NCBI GenBank assembly: GCA_902773195.1
Contig: CACYDL010000022.1
Span: forward strand, 1-15,624
DNA: 15,624 nucleotides
From: an uncultured Lachnospiraceae bacterium
GTDB lineage: Bacteria > Bacillota_A > Clostridia > Lachnospirales > Lachnospiraceae
Direction: 5' to 3'
A model generated the notes under the pieces. The model had not been told where the DNA came from. It saw only the letters and a program-made list of their open reading frames with translations, and made no database searches. A program made the translations under genes and the position numbers. This document shows, piece after piece, positions 7,685 through 13,989 of the stretch. How positions within the stretch are numbered: position 1 is the first letter of the stretch; each line of letters starts with the position of its first letter.

Positions 7685-8065
7685 CTATCTGAGCTCAAAG
7701 AACTCGATCTCCTCCCCGCAGGGGCCGTGACAGAAGGCGATGCGGGCATGCAGCGGCTCCTGGGAGCGAATCACCACATTCTCCGGCCCGGAGAAAACGT
7801 CATATCCGGCACCGCGCACGGCCGCGACGCAGGCGTCCGTGTCGCTTACAGTCAGGGCAAAGTGGCGGATATCTCCCTGACCCGGTTCATCCGCGGCGTT
7901 CGGGAAAATCTCGATCAGTCCCTCCCCGGCACTGAACATCACGCCGCCGTCCCACTCGCGCTCAAGCGGCATCTGCAGCACGTCCTGGTAGAAGGCCTTG
8001 ACCTTCCCGTACGCCTCCGGGGCACATTTCATGGAAACATGGTGGATTCCTTTGATCAGAGACAT
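7685..8065 (-). CDS. VOC-superfamily (glyoxalase/bleomycin-resistance fold) protein
   Basis: A 126-residue two-module VOC protein of glyoxalase I/lactoylglutathione-lyase type. Candidate metal ligands are in the expected places: His9 (GIHHVSM), Glu52 (LIEIF), His68 (IRHFALTV) and Glu121 (GEEIEFFE). The conserved KVKAFYQDVLQMPL helix is present. VOC enzymes catalyse isomerisation, epimerisation, dioxygenation or glutathione transfer, so the reaction cannot be named. The start at 8065 has GGAGG 7 bases upstream, lying inside the end of the preceding AraC-type gene, whose stop is two bases before this ATG; translational coupling is likely. It is the last gene of the minus-strand cluster. It could remove methylglyoxal or another by-product, or act directly on the cassette's sugar; this is inference. 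Confidence 0.87.
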   Translation of the reverse strand: MSLIKGIHHVSMKCAPEAYGKVKAFYQDVLQMPLEREWDGGVMFSAGEGLIEIFPNAADEPGQGDIRHFALTVSDTDACVAAVRGAGYDVFSGPENVVIRSQEPLHARIAFCHGPCGEEIEFFELR

Positions 8066-8067
8066 GA

Positions 8068-8481
8068 TTATTCCTCCCCTTCTTCCTGACCCTTATCCGG
8101 AGCTTCGGGCCCTTGGCCCGTTTTCTGCGCCGCGTCCGGATCAGCCGTCGCCTTGTCGTGTCTGCCGCGCTCTTTGGAAGGCGGATAGCCGTAATATTGT
8201 TTGTAGCACTTGCTGAAGTAAGACGGGTCCAGAATGCCGACCGCCGCCGCAACCTCCGCAACGGAAAGCTCACCGTTTTCCAGCAGGGAGCGAGCCTTCA
8301 CCATACGAAGCTCCTTGAGCACGGCCCTGGGGGATTTGCCGAGCTGGAGGTGGAAGAGCTTGCGAAGGTATACTTCGTGAAAATGCATCATGGACGCCAG
8401 ATGCGCGATGCTGAAATTGGGGGCCGAGCAATTCTGTTCAATGATCTGTTTCGCCAACGTGACGATCTCACTGCTGTTCAT
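8068..8481 (-). CDS. Small HTH-only AraC-family regulator with acidic tail
   Basis: A 137-residue protein. Residues ~5-102 form an AraC/XylS double HTH (FSIAHLASMMHFHEVYLRKLF, then LSVAEVAAAVGILDPSYFSKCYKQYYGYPPS) with no ligand-binding or receiver domain in front. ATG 8481 is preceded by GAGGA 9 bases upstream and no in-frame coding extension into the 54-bp gap is evident, so the short form looks genuine, like SoxS/MarA-size members. The C-terminal ~33 residues are hydrophilic and low-complexity (ending KGQEEGEE), rich in Asp, Glu, Gln, Gly and Lys, and not part of the family fold. It lies between the GntR regulator gene and the VOC gene, two bases before the VOC start. Target genes are unknown; a role in this cluster is likely from position. 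Confidence 0.88.
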   Translation of the reverse strand: MNSSEIVTLAKQIIEQNCSAPNFSIAHLASMMHFHEVYLRKLFHLQLGKSPRAVLKELRMVKARSLLENGELSVAEVAAAVGILDPSYFSKCYKQYYGYPPSKERGRHDKATADPDAAQKTGQGPEAPDKGQEEGEE

Positions 8482-8535
8482 ATTGTTCTTTCCTCATAGT
8501 TGCGGCGTCACGACAGCAAAAAGGGGCCTTGCCTT

Positions 8536-9309
8536 TTACACGGTTTTTCTCTCAACCTGAATACTGTCCTTGTGCATCGTGATCTCAAATTTCGAGCGCG
8601 AACTCGGGGTGATGGATTTTGTATATTCGATCAGTCTCCCGCGCTCGTCCCAGGCCCGCCGCTTGATCAGAAACGCCGGGCCGCCGGAATCGCAGTCCAG
8701 AAGCTGGGATTCCTCTTTCGTCATGATGACAGCCTCGTACGTCTCCACGGCGCGGGAAATCGCAAGGCCGTACGTTTCGCTCAAAAGCGAATAAAGCGAC
8801 TTTGTCTCCAGCATCTCCCATGCGAGATTCGGGCACAGGCTGACCGGAAGATACGTTTTCTCCAGCAGCATCGGGCAGTTGTCCGCAAGGCGGACGCGCA
8901 CCACGTCGATCAGCCGCTCCGAATCAAACTCGCTCACGACGGAGCTGCAGTCTTCTTTTCGAACCAGTCTGAAGGAGACGATGCGGGAGGTCGGTGTTTT
9001 CCCCAGCTTCTCCATCTCCTCGGAAAAGCTGTACAGGTTTCCGAGATGACGGGATACTTTGGGGCCTGAAATAAAGGTGCCGCGGCCTCTTTTTCGGTCG
9101 ATCATTTCATGAACCTCAAGCTCGTGAAGCGTCTGGCGGACAGTCGTGCGACTGATGTGAAAAGCATCGCAGAGTTCATTCTCCGAAGGAAGCATGTCGC
9201 CGGAAGCGAGGTTCCCCTCGGTGATATTGGACTCGATGATATCGAGCAGCTGGAGATAGATCGGGCGAGACAGCGAAGGATCTATTTTTGCCGAATAATC
9301 AAAACTCAT
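8536..9309 (-). CDS. GntR-family transcriptional regulator, HutC subfamily (UTRA effector domain)
   Basis: A 257-residue regulator of normal HutC length. Residues ~17-82 are the winged HTH, with the signature SRPIYLQLLDIIES, GDMLPSENELCDAFHISRTTVRQTLHELE and the wing DRKRGRGTFI. Residues ~90-250 form a UTRA domain, which binds small molecules, often sugar phosphates. It sits downstream of the aldolase and kinase genes (81-bp gap containing a possible promoter) and upstream of the AraC-type gene. Regulators of this family usually repress adjacent transport and catabolic genes and bind palindromes with a TATA-like core; such palindromes occur in the 11196-11741 control region. ATG 9309 has only a weak GGGAAG ribosome binding site, which would suit a low-abundance repressor. 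Confidence 0.92.
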   Translation of the reverse strand: MSFDYSAKIDPSLSRPIYLQLLDIIESNITEGNLASGDMLPSENELCDAFHISRTTVRQTLHELEVHEMIDRKRGRGTFISGPKVSRHLGNLYSFSEEMEKLGKTPTSRIVSFRLVRKEDCSSVVSEFDSERLIDVVRVRLADNCPMLLEKTYLPVSLCPNLAWEMLETKSLYSLLSETYGLAISRAVETYEAVIMTKEESQLLDCDSGGPAFLIKRRAWDERGRLIEYTKSITPSSRSKFEITMHKDSIQVERKTV

Positions 9310-9360
9310 AGGTTTTTCACTTCCCGTATCATTTATGCCGCACAATATGGCAGCAGATCC

Positions 9361-9394
9361 ATTATATAGCAAAAGCGCCGGAAAAGGAAGTCAA
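9361..9394 (-). promoter_or_regulatory. Possible promoter for the GntR-AraC-VOC genes
   Basis: On the minus strand a perfect TATAAT (9361-9366) lies 52 bases before the GntR start and is preceded by TTGACT (9389-9394), which overlaps the kinase stop codon. The 22-base spacing is too long for a classical promoter, so the -10 would need a different -35 or an extended -10 (a TG lies upstream of the overlapping TATATA). A GTATCAT half-site resembling the operator at 11651-11665 lies at 9326-9332, hinting at autoregulation. Confidence 0.4.
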
Positions 9395-10485
9395 TATCCC
9401 TGATTATTCAGCAGGAAGGCACACAATTCGTCCAAATCCGGACTGTGCCCGCTCCTCACATAAATTCCCGAGACGGCAGAAGCCGCGACAAGCGCCTCCG
9501 GCAGCGGAAGACCTTTACTGAGGCCGAAAACGAGGCCTGCGTTAAAATGATCGCCGCCGCCGATGGATATCTTCGGCCGCTCCACATAGAATCCCGGGGC
9601 CGTGACGGCACCTTCGGCCGTGCCGGCGTGCGCCCCGTGCAGGGTGTGGATGGAGACGCACCAGAGACCGAGGGTCTCGCGGATCGCACAGGCAAGCTCG
9701 TCAAGTTTCCTGTCAGCGCTCTCCAGCCCCAGCGCCGCGGCAATCTGCAGCGCCTCACGCTTATTGCAGCTGAGCAGCACATTCCCGAAGGGCCGAAAGC
9801 CTCCCAGTGTCAGCAGCGCCTGTTTCAAATCCGCAGCCGTGCGTTTGAACGGATCTGCCAGGTCGATGAAAAAGAGCCTGTCCGTCCCGGGCAGCTTCGG
9901 AAGGACCTCCTGCTGGAGCTTGATCCAGATCTCTGTCATGTGCGGGATCATTGTCCAGTTGTTCAGGGCGATGACCTTCGCCTCTTCCAGCAGCAGTCTC
10001 AGCTTTGCGGCGGGAAGATGCGCACACATCTCCTCCCAGTCGAGCGCATTGAGCGGGTCGAGCACAGATGCAATGATCTTCCCGTCCTCGAACTCGTATG
10101 CGTCCGTGTCGGCATGCTCCGCGACCGAATAGACCTGCGCGGCGGCGCAGAGCTTTTCAAACGCCGCCGCCGGCTCGGGAAGGCCAAAGGCCCCGATACA
10201 GGAGACTCTGCCCCCCAGGCGCGCCAGCGCGTAGGCCATGATGGGCCCGTTCCCGCCGAGCTGACTTTTTTCCGGGACAAGTTCAATGTTGAGGCTCATA
10301 CCGGCGGCGTCAACCAGACGCTGACCGTATTCCGCCAGCGTACGGATCACGCGGTAGTCATCCGGCCCATAGCGCACATCAACCACACGCAGGATACGAT
10401 CCACAAAGCCGTCGAGACCGATACAGGCGCTGCACTGCTCTGCAGGCCCGGTCCGGAGCTTCTCACCAAGCGCTGCCGTGTCCAT
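9391..10485 (-). CDS. PfkB/ribokinase-family carbohydrate kinase
   Basis: A 364-residue sugar kinase of the PfkB family. The first signature is QLGGNGPIMAYALARLGG (75-92) and the second is IGGGDHFNAGLVFGLSKG (308-325), in which Asp312 is the expected catalytic base; the usual GAGD anion hole is GGGD here. The N-terminal IGLDGFVDRI and NNWTM/FFIDLADP segments are not those of classical ribokinase or fructokinase, so the substrate is unknown. It is somewhat longer than typical members (~310). An ATG at 10485 lies 2 bases after the deoC-like stop; a TTG at 10491 overlapping that stop would add two residues. There is no strong ribosome binding site, so translation is probably coupled to the upstream aldolase gene. 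It would make the phosphorylated substrate for the aldolase. Confidence 0.87.
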   Translation of the reverse strand: MDTAALGEKLRTGPAEQCSACIGLDGFVDRILRVVDVRYGPDDYRVIRTLAEYGQRLVDAAGMSLNIELVPEKSQLGGNGPIMAYALARLGGRVSCIGAFGLPEPAAAFEKLCAAAQVYSVAEHADTDAYEFEDGKIIASVLDPLNALDWEEMCAHLPAAKLRLLLEEAKVIALNNWTMIPHMTEIWIKLQQEVLPKLPGTDRLFFIDLADPFKRTAADLKQALLTLGGFRPFGNVLLSCNKREALQIAAALGLESADRKLDELACAIRETLGLWCVSIHTLHGAHAGTAEGAVTAPGFYVERPKISIGGGDHFNAGLVFGLSKGLPLPEALVAASAVSGIYVRSGHSPDLDELCAFLLNNQGY

Positions 10486-10487
10486 GT

Positions 10488-11195
10488 TCAATCGAGGCCG
10501 AGAACCTTCGCCGTGGACTTATAGCCGATGCCCATGCGGTCGATCCCCATGTCGATGAGCTTCAGGAACTTCTCCCTGTCGCGAATGCCGCCGGCGCCTT
10601 TGATCTTGCATCGGCCGTCCGCCGCCTCCATCATGGCTTCGATCACTTCGTACGTGGCGCCCTCGTTTTTGCCGCCCGTAAAGAAGCCCGTGGACGTCTT
10701 GACAAAATCGGCTCCTGCCTCGATCGCCGTAACAGTCGCCTTCTTGACCTGCTCGAGCGTGAGCGAATCGACTTCAAAGATTACCTTCAGATTTGTGCCG
10801 TATCGATGGCAGACATCTGCGACGGCCTTGAGATCCGCGCGCACATCATCCCACCGGCCGGAGCGGATCCAACCGTAATTGGCAACGATATCGAGATCCT
10901 CGATATCCCCGTCGCGGCAGATGATCTCTGCCTGAGCCACTTTGGACTCCGTGGAGGATTTGCCGAAGGGGAAATCACAGACCACACAGATACCGGTTGC
11001 CGTCCCCTTGCACAGTTCCCGGGCAATCGGCAGGGAGGACGGATTGATGCAAACGGTGGCGCAGTTGTAGTCAATCCCTTCCTGGATGTATCTGCGGATA
11101 TCCTCATCCGTAAATTCCGGTTTGAGCACCGACTGGTCAATATACCGTCCGAGCTCGGCAGCCGTCATCTCACAGGCTTTTTTGCAAGGTTTCAT
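10488..11195 (-). CDS. deoC: DeoC-type class I aldolase (deoxyribose-phosphate aldolase family)
   Basis: A 235-residue DeoC/FbaB-type TIM-barrel aldolase, normal in length. The Schiff-base lysine is Lys166 in FVKTSTGF, with supporting Lys199 (CKIKGAGGIR) and Asp102 (DLDIVANYG), matching the E. coli DeoC catalytic set. DeoC cleaves 2-deoxyribose 5-phosphate to acetaldehyde and glyceraldehyde 3-phosphate. The C-terminal phosphate-binding region is unusual: MGIGYKST (221-228) replaces the usual IGTSSG-like loop, so a related phospho-sugar may be the real substrate. ATG 11195 has AGGGG at 7 bases. It is the first gene of the minus-strand cluster, behind a consensus promoter, and is followed with almost no gap by the kinase gene. 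The family assignment is firm; the symbol is used for the family and the reaction is less sure. Confidence 0.87.
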   Translation of the reverse strand: MKPCKKACEMTAAELGRYIDQSVLKPEFTDEDIRRYIQEGIDYNCATVCINPSSLPIARELCKGTATGICVVCDFPFGKSSTESKVAQAEIICRDGDIEDLDIVANYGWIRSGRWDDVRADLKAVADVCHRYGTNLKVIFEVDSLTLEQVKKATVTAIEAGADFVKTSTGFFTGGKNEGATYEVIEAMMEAADGRCKIKGAGGIRDREKFLKLIDMGIDRMGIGYKSTAKVLGLD

Positions 11196-11230
11196 TTCAA
11201 CACCCCTTACTCCTCTATTTTATTAATGAA

Positions 11231-11245
11231 TGTATCTATACAACG
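11231..11245. promoter_or_regulatory. Palindromic operator candidate A (in deoC-like leader)
   Basis: TGTATCTATACA (11231-11242) is a palindrome with 5-base arms and a 2-base centre, followed by ACG. It lies in the 5' untranslated region of the aldolase gene, about 35-45 bases after the predicted transcription start. The right half ATACAACG is identical to that of site B at 11651-11666. Size and TATA-like core resemble HutC/TreR-type GntR operators, so the GntR protein encoded at 8536-9309 is the natural candidate ligand. Confidence 0.5.
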
Positions 11246-11257
11246 TCAGGCAGACAC

Positions 11258-11276
11258 AGTGCCCCGCAGCGGCACT
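11258..11276 (-). other. Inverted repeat near the deoC transcription start
   Basis: AGTGCC (11258-11263) and GGCACT (11271-11276) form 6-bp arms around a 7-base GC-rich centre. The repeat begins just downstream of the -10 box of the aldolase promoter, so it would either form a hairpin at the very 5' end of the mRNA (stabilising it) or serve as an operator. It has no T run. Confidence 0.4.
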
Positions 11277-11282
11277 ACATGT

Positions 11283-11311
11283 ATTATAATGTTACTTAAA
11301 TGTATTGTCAA
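11283..11311 (-). promoter_or_regulatory. Consensus sigma-A promoter for the aldolase-kinase genes
   Basis: On the minus strand TTGACA (11306-11311) and TATAAT (11283-11288) are separated by exactly 17 bases, a perfect match to the vegetative promoter consensus. Transcription would start near 11276, leaving a leader of about 80 bases before ATG 11195. A promoter this strong ahead of a catabolic operon usually implies tight repression, consistent with the palindromes nearby. Confidence 0.88.
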
Positions 11312-11618
11312 TAGCCTGTTAGTTGTTTCTTTTGAGTTTCTCTTTTCCCCCTTCTGTTTTTAGTACATTTATAGCTCTGGGCAACATCTTTCAACACAAT
11401 TTTCTTTGCCCGAGGGACAAGGCCCGCTGGTATTTCGCCGTGCCGAGGGGGCCCGCTCGCCATAGATCCCGCCCCGTTATCCCAAAAACGTCCAACAAGC
11501 CGAAAGGAATCGCGACAGAATTTGGGGATTATGTATAAACTCGGCGGCATTATTTTGTCAAAAATGCGGTTTTTTTATAAACAGGCTCGTTATTTACAAG
11601 TTCTCTGCCGAAAAGCTA
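11312..11618. other. Intergenic stretch without recognised genes
   Basis: About 300 bases between the two divergent promoters. Short open frames occur on both strands but lack ribosome binding sites and resemble nothing known. The left part is T-rich; the middle is GC-rich with an 8-base direct repeat GGCCCGCT (11421-11428 and 11450-11457). I see no terminator, tRNA or recognisable riboswitch. It could carry a distal regulator site, a small RNA or a decayed gene. Confidence 0.5.
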
Positions 11619-11647
11619 TGTACAAATTCTTGAAATACATCTATAAT
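11619..11647 (+). promoter_or_regulatory. Sigma-A-type promoter for the sugar ABC operon
   Basis: TGTACA (11619-11624, four of six consensus bases) and a perfect TATAAT (11642-11647) are separated by 17 bases. Transcription would begin near 11654, about 88 bases before the binding-protein start, placing operator candidate B directly over the start point. Confidence 0.72.
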
Positions 11648-11650
11648 GCA

Positions 11651-11665
11651 GTTGTATCATACAAC
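11651..11665. promoter_or_regulatory. Palindromic operator candidate B (over ABC operon start point)
   Basis: GTTGTATCATACAAC is a perfect 15-base palindrome (7-base arms, single central base) located 4-18 bases after the -10 box, so a bound protein would block initiation. Its right half plus the next base, ATACAACG, recurs in site A of the divergent aldolase leader; the two sites differ by one central base. The natural candidate ligand is the GntR/HutC regulator encoded at 8536-9309. Confidence 0.6.
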
Positions 11666-11689
11666 GCGAAACTGGCAGTCTGTGCACTT

Positions 11690-11705
11690 CCGGAAGCGGT
11701 TCCGG
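11690..11705. promoter_or_regulatory. LacI/CcpA-like palindrome upstream of the binding-protein gene
   Basis: CCGGAAGCGGTTCCGG is a 16-base near-perfect palindrome with central CG and AAGCGGTT core, the AANCGNTT pattern bound by LacI/GalR-family proteins including CcpA (cre-like). It is downstream of the promoter, in the leader of the ABC operon. No LacI-family regulator is encoded in the window. A simple leader hairpin is the alternative. Confidence 0.4.
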
Positions 11706-11741
11706 TAAAATAATTATATTTTTATAAAGGAGGCCACAAAC

Positions 11742-13022
11742 ATGAAAAGAATCCTGCCCCTGCTGCTTGCGCTGGTCATGATCGTGACGCTGTTCCCCGC
11801 AGGGATCGCGTACGCAGACGACGCCGAAGAGATCAATCTCCGTCTGCTTGTCCGCTACTCGGACGATGACGGAATCCCCCGCATCAACTACTCTCTGGAA
11901 AAACTTAAGGAAGAGTTCCCGAACGTCAATCTGGAAATCGTTCCCCTGGCGGCTGACGGCGGCCTGCAGCTGAGAACCATGGCGGCCACCGGCGACATGT
12001 GCGATATCTTCGAGCTCTCCGGTGACGACACGATCGCCACGCTGGCAAAGCTCGGCGCCATCAAGGACATGACGGAAGATATCAAGGCCTGCGGTTACTA
12101 TGACGAGGTCTTCCCCGGTGAATACCCCAAGATGGTCTTTACCGACGGCAACATCTACACCCTGCCTTTCACCGGCTCTGAGATCGGCATGCTCTTTGCC
12201 AACACGGAGAAATTTGAGGAGTTCGGTCTGGAGATCCCCCGGACGATCCCCGAGCTGATCGAGTGTGCCAAGGTCTTCTCCGCCGGCGGGCTCGTCACCA
12301 TCCCCATCTTCGCGAAGGAACAGTGGATCTGCAACGCGCTGTACAACGCTCTGGTCAGCCGTTATGATCCCCGCGGACTGGACGCGCTGCAGGAAGGCAC
12401 CGCCAGCGTTCGCGACGAGGCTTTCGTGAAGGCCGCCCAAGATCTCGAGGCTCTGGCTGCCGCCGGCGCCTTTGGCTCCAGCCCCACCAATATGGCCTAT
12501 GAGAACTGCACCGAGCTGTGGTACAACGACAAGTCCGCCATGTTCCTCAACGGTGAGTGGGAAGCTGACTCCACTTATAACAACATGGGCGACAAGGCCA
12601 TCTGGGTTCCCTTCCCCGCCGCCTCCGAGGAGACCTATGACGCGTCCCTGACGGCGGCCTTCGGCGGCCGCGGTGCTGCGGGCGGTCTGAGCGTATGCGC
12701 CTGGTCCGAGCATTACGACCTCTGTGTGAAGATCGCCGCCAGAATGGCTGAGCTCTGGGTCGAGCACGATTATATCTACCGCGGCAAAGCCTGCTTCGCT
12801 CTGGACATCACCAGCGACATGGTTCAGGAGGCCACCCCCTGCCACTTCATGACGGAGCTGAGCGAGTACCGTCCCACCATCACCAGCACGAACATCCTCA
12901 GCGGCAACGGCGCCAATCAGGAGCTGTACACCACCTGCGGTGAAGGCACGCAGAGCCTGGTTGCCGGCGTAATGACCGCAGACGAGTTCATCGAGAGCAT
13001 TGCTCTGGTCACCGGCGATTAA
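11742..13022 (+). CDS. Extracellular sugar-binding protein of an ABC importer (family 1)
   Basis: A 426-residue extracellular solute-binding protein, typical size for carbohydrate CUT1 systems. It has a signal peptide: basic MKRI, a hydrophobic core to about residue 20, then AYA-DD with likely signal peptidase I cleavage after Ala25. There is no cysteine near the cleavage site, so it is not an obvious lipoprotein, which is unusual for a Gram-positive binding protein. Family features include LKEEFPNVNLEIV, DIFELSGDDTIATLAKLGAIKDMTE, YTLPFTGSEIGMLFANTEKFEEFGLEIPRT and FLNGEWE. An ideal AGGAGG lies 8 bases before ATG 11742. Two permease genes follow, separated by a large hairpin (13035-13077). 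Codon choice looks biased as for a highly expressed gene. The sugar bound cannot be deduced; residues such as Trp265 region aromatics are only suggestive. Confidence 0.93.
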   Translation: MKRILPLLLALVMIVTLFPAGIAYADDAEEINLRLLVRYSDDDGIPRINYSLEKLKEEFPNVNLEIVPLAADGGLQLRTMAATGDMCDIFELSGDDTIATLAKLGAIKDMTEDIKACGYYDEVFPGEYPKMVFTDGNIYTLPFTGSEIGMLFANTEKFEEFGLEIPRTIPELIECAKVFSAGGLVTIPIFAKEQWICNALYNALVSRYDPRGLDALQEGTASVRDEAFVKAAQDLEALAAAGAFGSSPTNMAYENCTELWYNDKSAMFLNGEWEADSTYNNMGDKAIWVPFPAASEETYDASLTAAFGGRGAAGGLSVCAWSEHYDLCVKIAARMAELWVEHDYIYRGKACFALDITSDMVQEATPCHFMTELSEYRPTITSTNILSGNGANQELYTTCGEGTQSLVAGVMTADEFIESIALVTGD

Positions 13023-13034
13023 TCATCCCTGCTT

Positions 13035-13077
13035 GAAAATCGGACAGGGGAGACATATGTCTCCCCTGCAGATTTTC
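13035..13077 (+). other. Large intercistronic hairpin after the binding-protein gene
   Basis: CAGGGGAGACAT (13045-13056) and ATGTCTCCCCTG (13057-13068) form a 24-base perfect palindrome. It is extended outward by GAAAATC (13035-13041) and GATTTTC (13071-13077) across small internal bulges. It lies between the binding-protein stop and the first permease ribosome binding site and has no downstream T run. Such structures commonly protect the upstream mRNA, giving more binding protein than permease, or act as partial terminators. Confidence 0.8.
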
Positions 13078-13096
13078 CAAACATAGGAGGATTGAT

Positions 13097-13978
13097 ATGA
13101 AAAAATATCTCGGAAATAAGCTAATGATCGGCATTTTTATCATGCCAGTCTGCGCTTTTATTGCGGTTCTTATCCTGTATCCTCTGTTTATCCTTGTAAA
13201 AAACAGCTTCACCACATGGGACGGGCTGAACCCCGCGGTTTTTACAGGCATCGCCAACTACAAGCGGATTTTCAAAGACCCGCTGTTCTATAAGAGTCTG
13301 AAAAACGGCGTTATCTATGCAATTATCCAGACATGCTACCAGATCCCTCTTGCAACGCTGCTGGCCTTTGCGGTCAAGAGCGTCACAAACGGCGAGAAGA
13401 AGTTCTTTCGTATCGCCTACTACATTCCTGCCGTACTCTCCGTCACGGTCGTCTGTCAGCTCTGGGTCCGCATTTATGACGCGGACTACGGTCTGATCAA
13501 CAAGCTCTTTGAGATACTGGGCTTAAGCTATCAGCAAAACTGGCTCGGCGGAAAGGATACCGCGATCCGGGCGGTGGCCATGGTGGGAACCTGGCAATTC
13601 ACCGGCTATCAGTTTATCCTGCTTTTTTCCGCCGCCAATTCGGTCCCCAGCGACTATTTTGAAGCCGCGCTTCTGGACGGCTGCACCAAGTTCAAAGCTC
13701 ATCTGAGAATCACGCTTCCCCTGATGCAGGAAGCTTATCGGTATTGTCTGATCATCGCGTTTACCGGCGGTCTTAATGCCTTTGCCACAATGAATATCAT
13801 GACAGGCGGTGGCCCGGGTACTTCGACATATACGCTGACTTACCTCATGTACCGCTCTGCTTTCAGTGTTAACAACTATGGCTACGGTTGTACGGCTTCC
13901 GTGATGCTGGTCCTGCAAAGCTTTATCTTCTCGCTCATCGTCAACCGGGTCATCGCACGCGAGCAGATCATCTACTAA
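13097..13978 (+). CDS. Sugar ABC transporter permease (MalF/UgpA type)
   Basis: A 293-residue inner-membrane permease with six predicted helices (the first near 10-34). The EAA loop that contacts the ATPase is YFEAALLDGC with the usual later I-x-LP: Glu189, Ala190, Ala191, Gly195, Ile205, Leu207, Pro208. The ending MNIMTGGGPGTSTYTLTYLMYRSAF is typical of the UgpA/LacF group of CUT1 importers. AGGAGG stands 6 bases before ATG 13097. It pairs with the next permease, whose start lies 11 bases beyond this stop. No ATPase gene is present in the visible part of the operon, so a shared MsmK/UgpC-type ATPase is expected to energise it. Confidence 0.94.
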   Translation: MKKYLGNKLMIGIFIMPVCAFIAVLILYPLFILVKNSFTTWDGLNPAVFTGIANYKRIFKDPLFYKSLKNGVIYAIIQTCYQIPLATLLAFAVKSVTNGEKKFFRIAYYIPAVLSVTVVCQLWVRIYDADYGLINKLFEILGLSYQQNWLGGKDTAIRAVAMVGTWQFTGYQFILLFSAANSVPSDYFEAALLDGCTKFKAHLRITLPLMQEAYRYCLIIAFTGGLNAFATMNIMTGGGPGTSTYTLTYLMYRSAFSVNNYGYGCTASVMLVLQSFIFSLIVNRVIAREQIIY

Positions 13979-13989
13979 GGAGGGGCGCC

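Noticed and set aside
8519..8537. AAAAGG/CCTTTT inverted repeat after the GntR stop codon as terminator
   Set aside because: Only a 6-bp, mostly A-T stem overlapping the stop codon; too weak, and the downstream AraC and VOC genes have no other clear promoter.
11308..11550. Minus-strand frame of 80 codons in the control region
   Set aside because: No ribosome binding site, runs through the aldolase promoter, and the sequence resembles no family; a decayed gene cannot be excluded.
11522..11713. Short plus-strand frame (63 codons) beginning with TTG in the divergent control region
   Set aside because: It spans the ABC promoter and both operator candidates and has no ribosome binding site.
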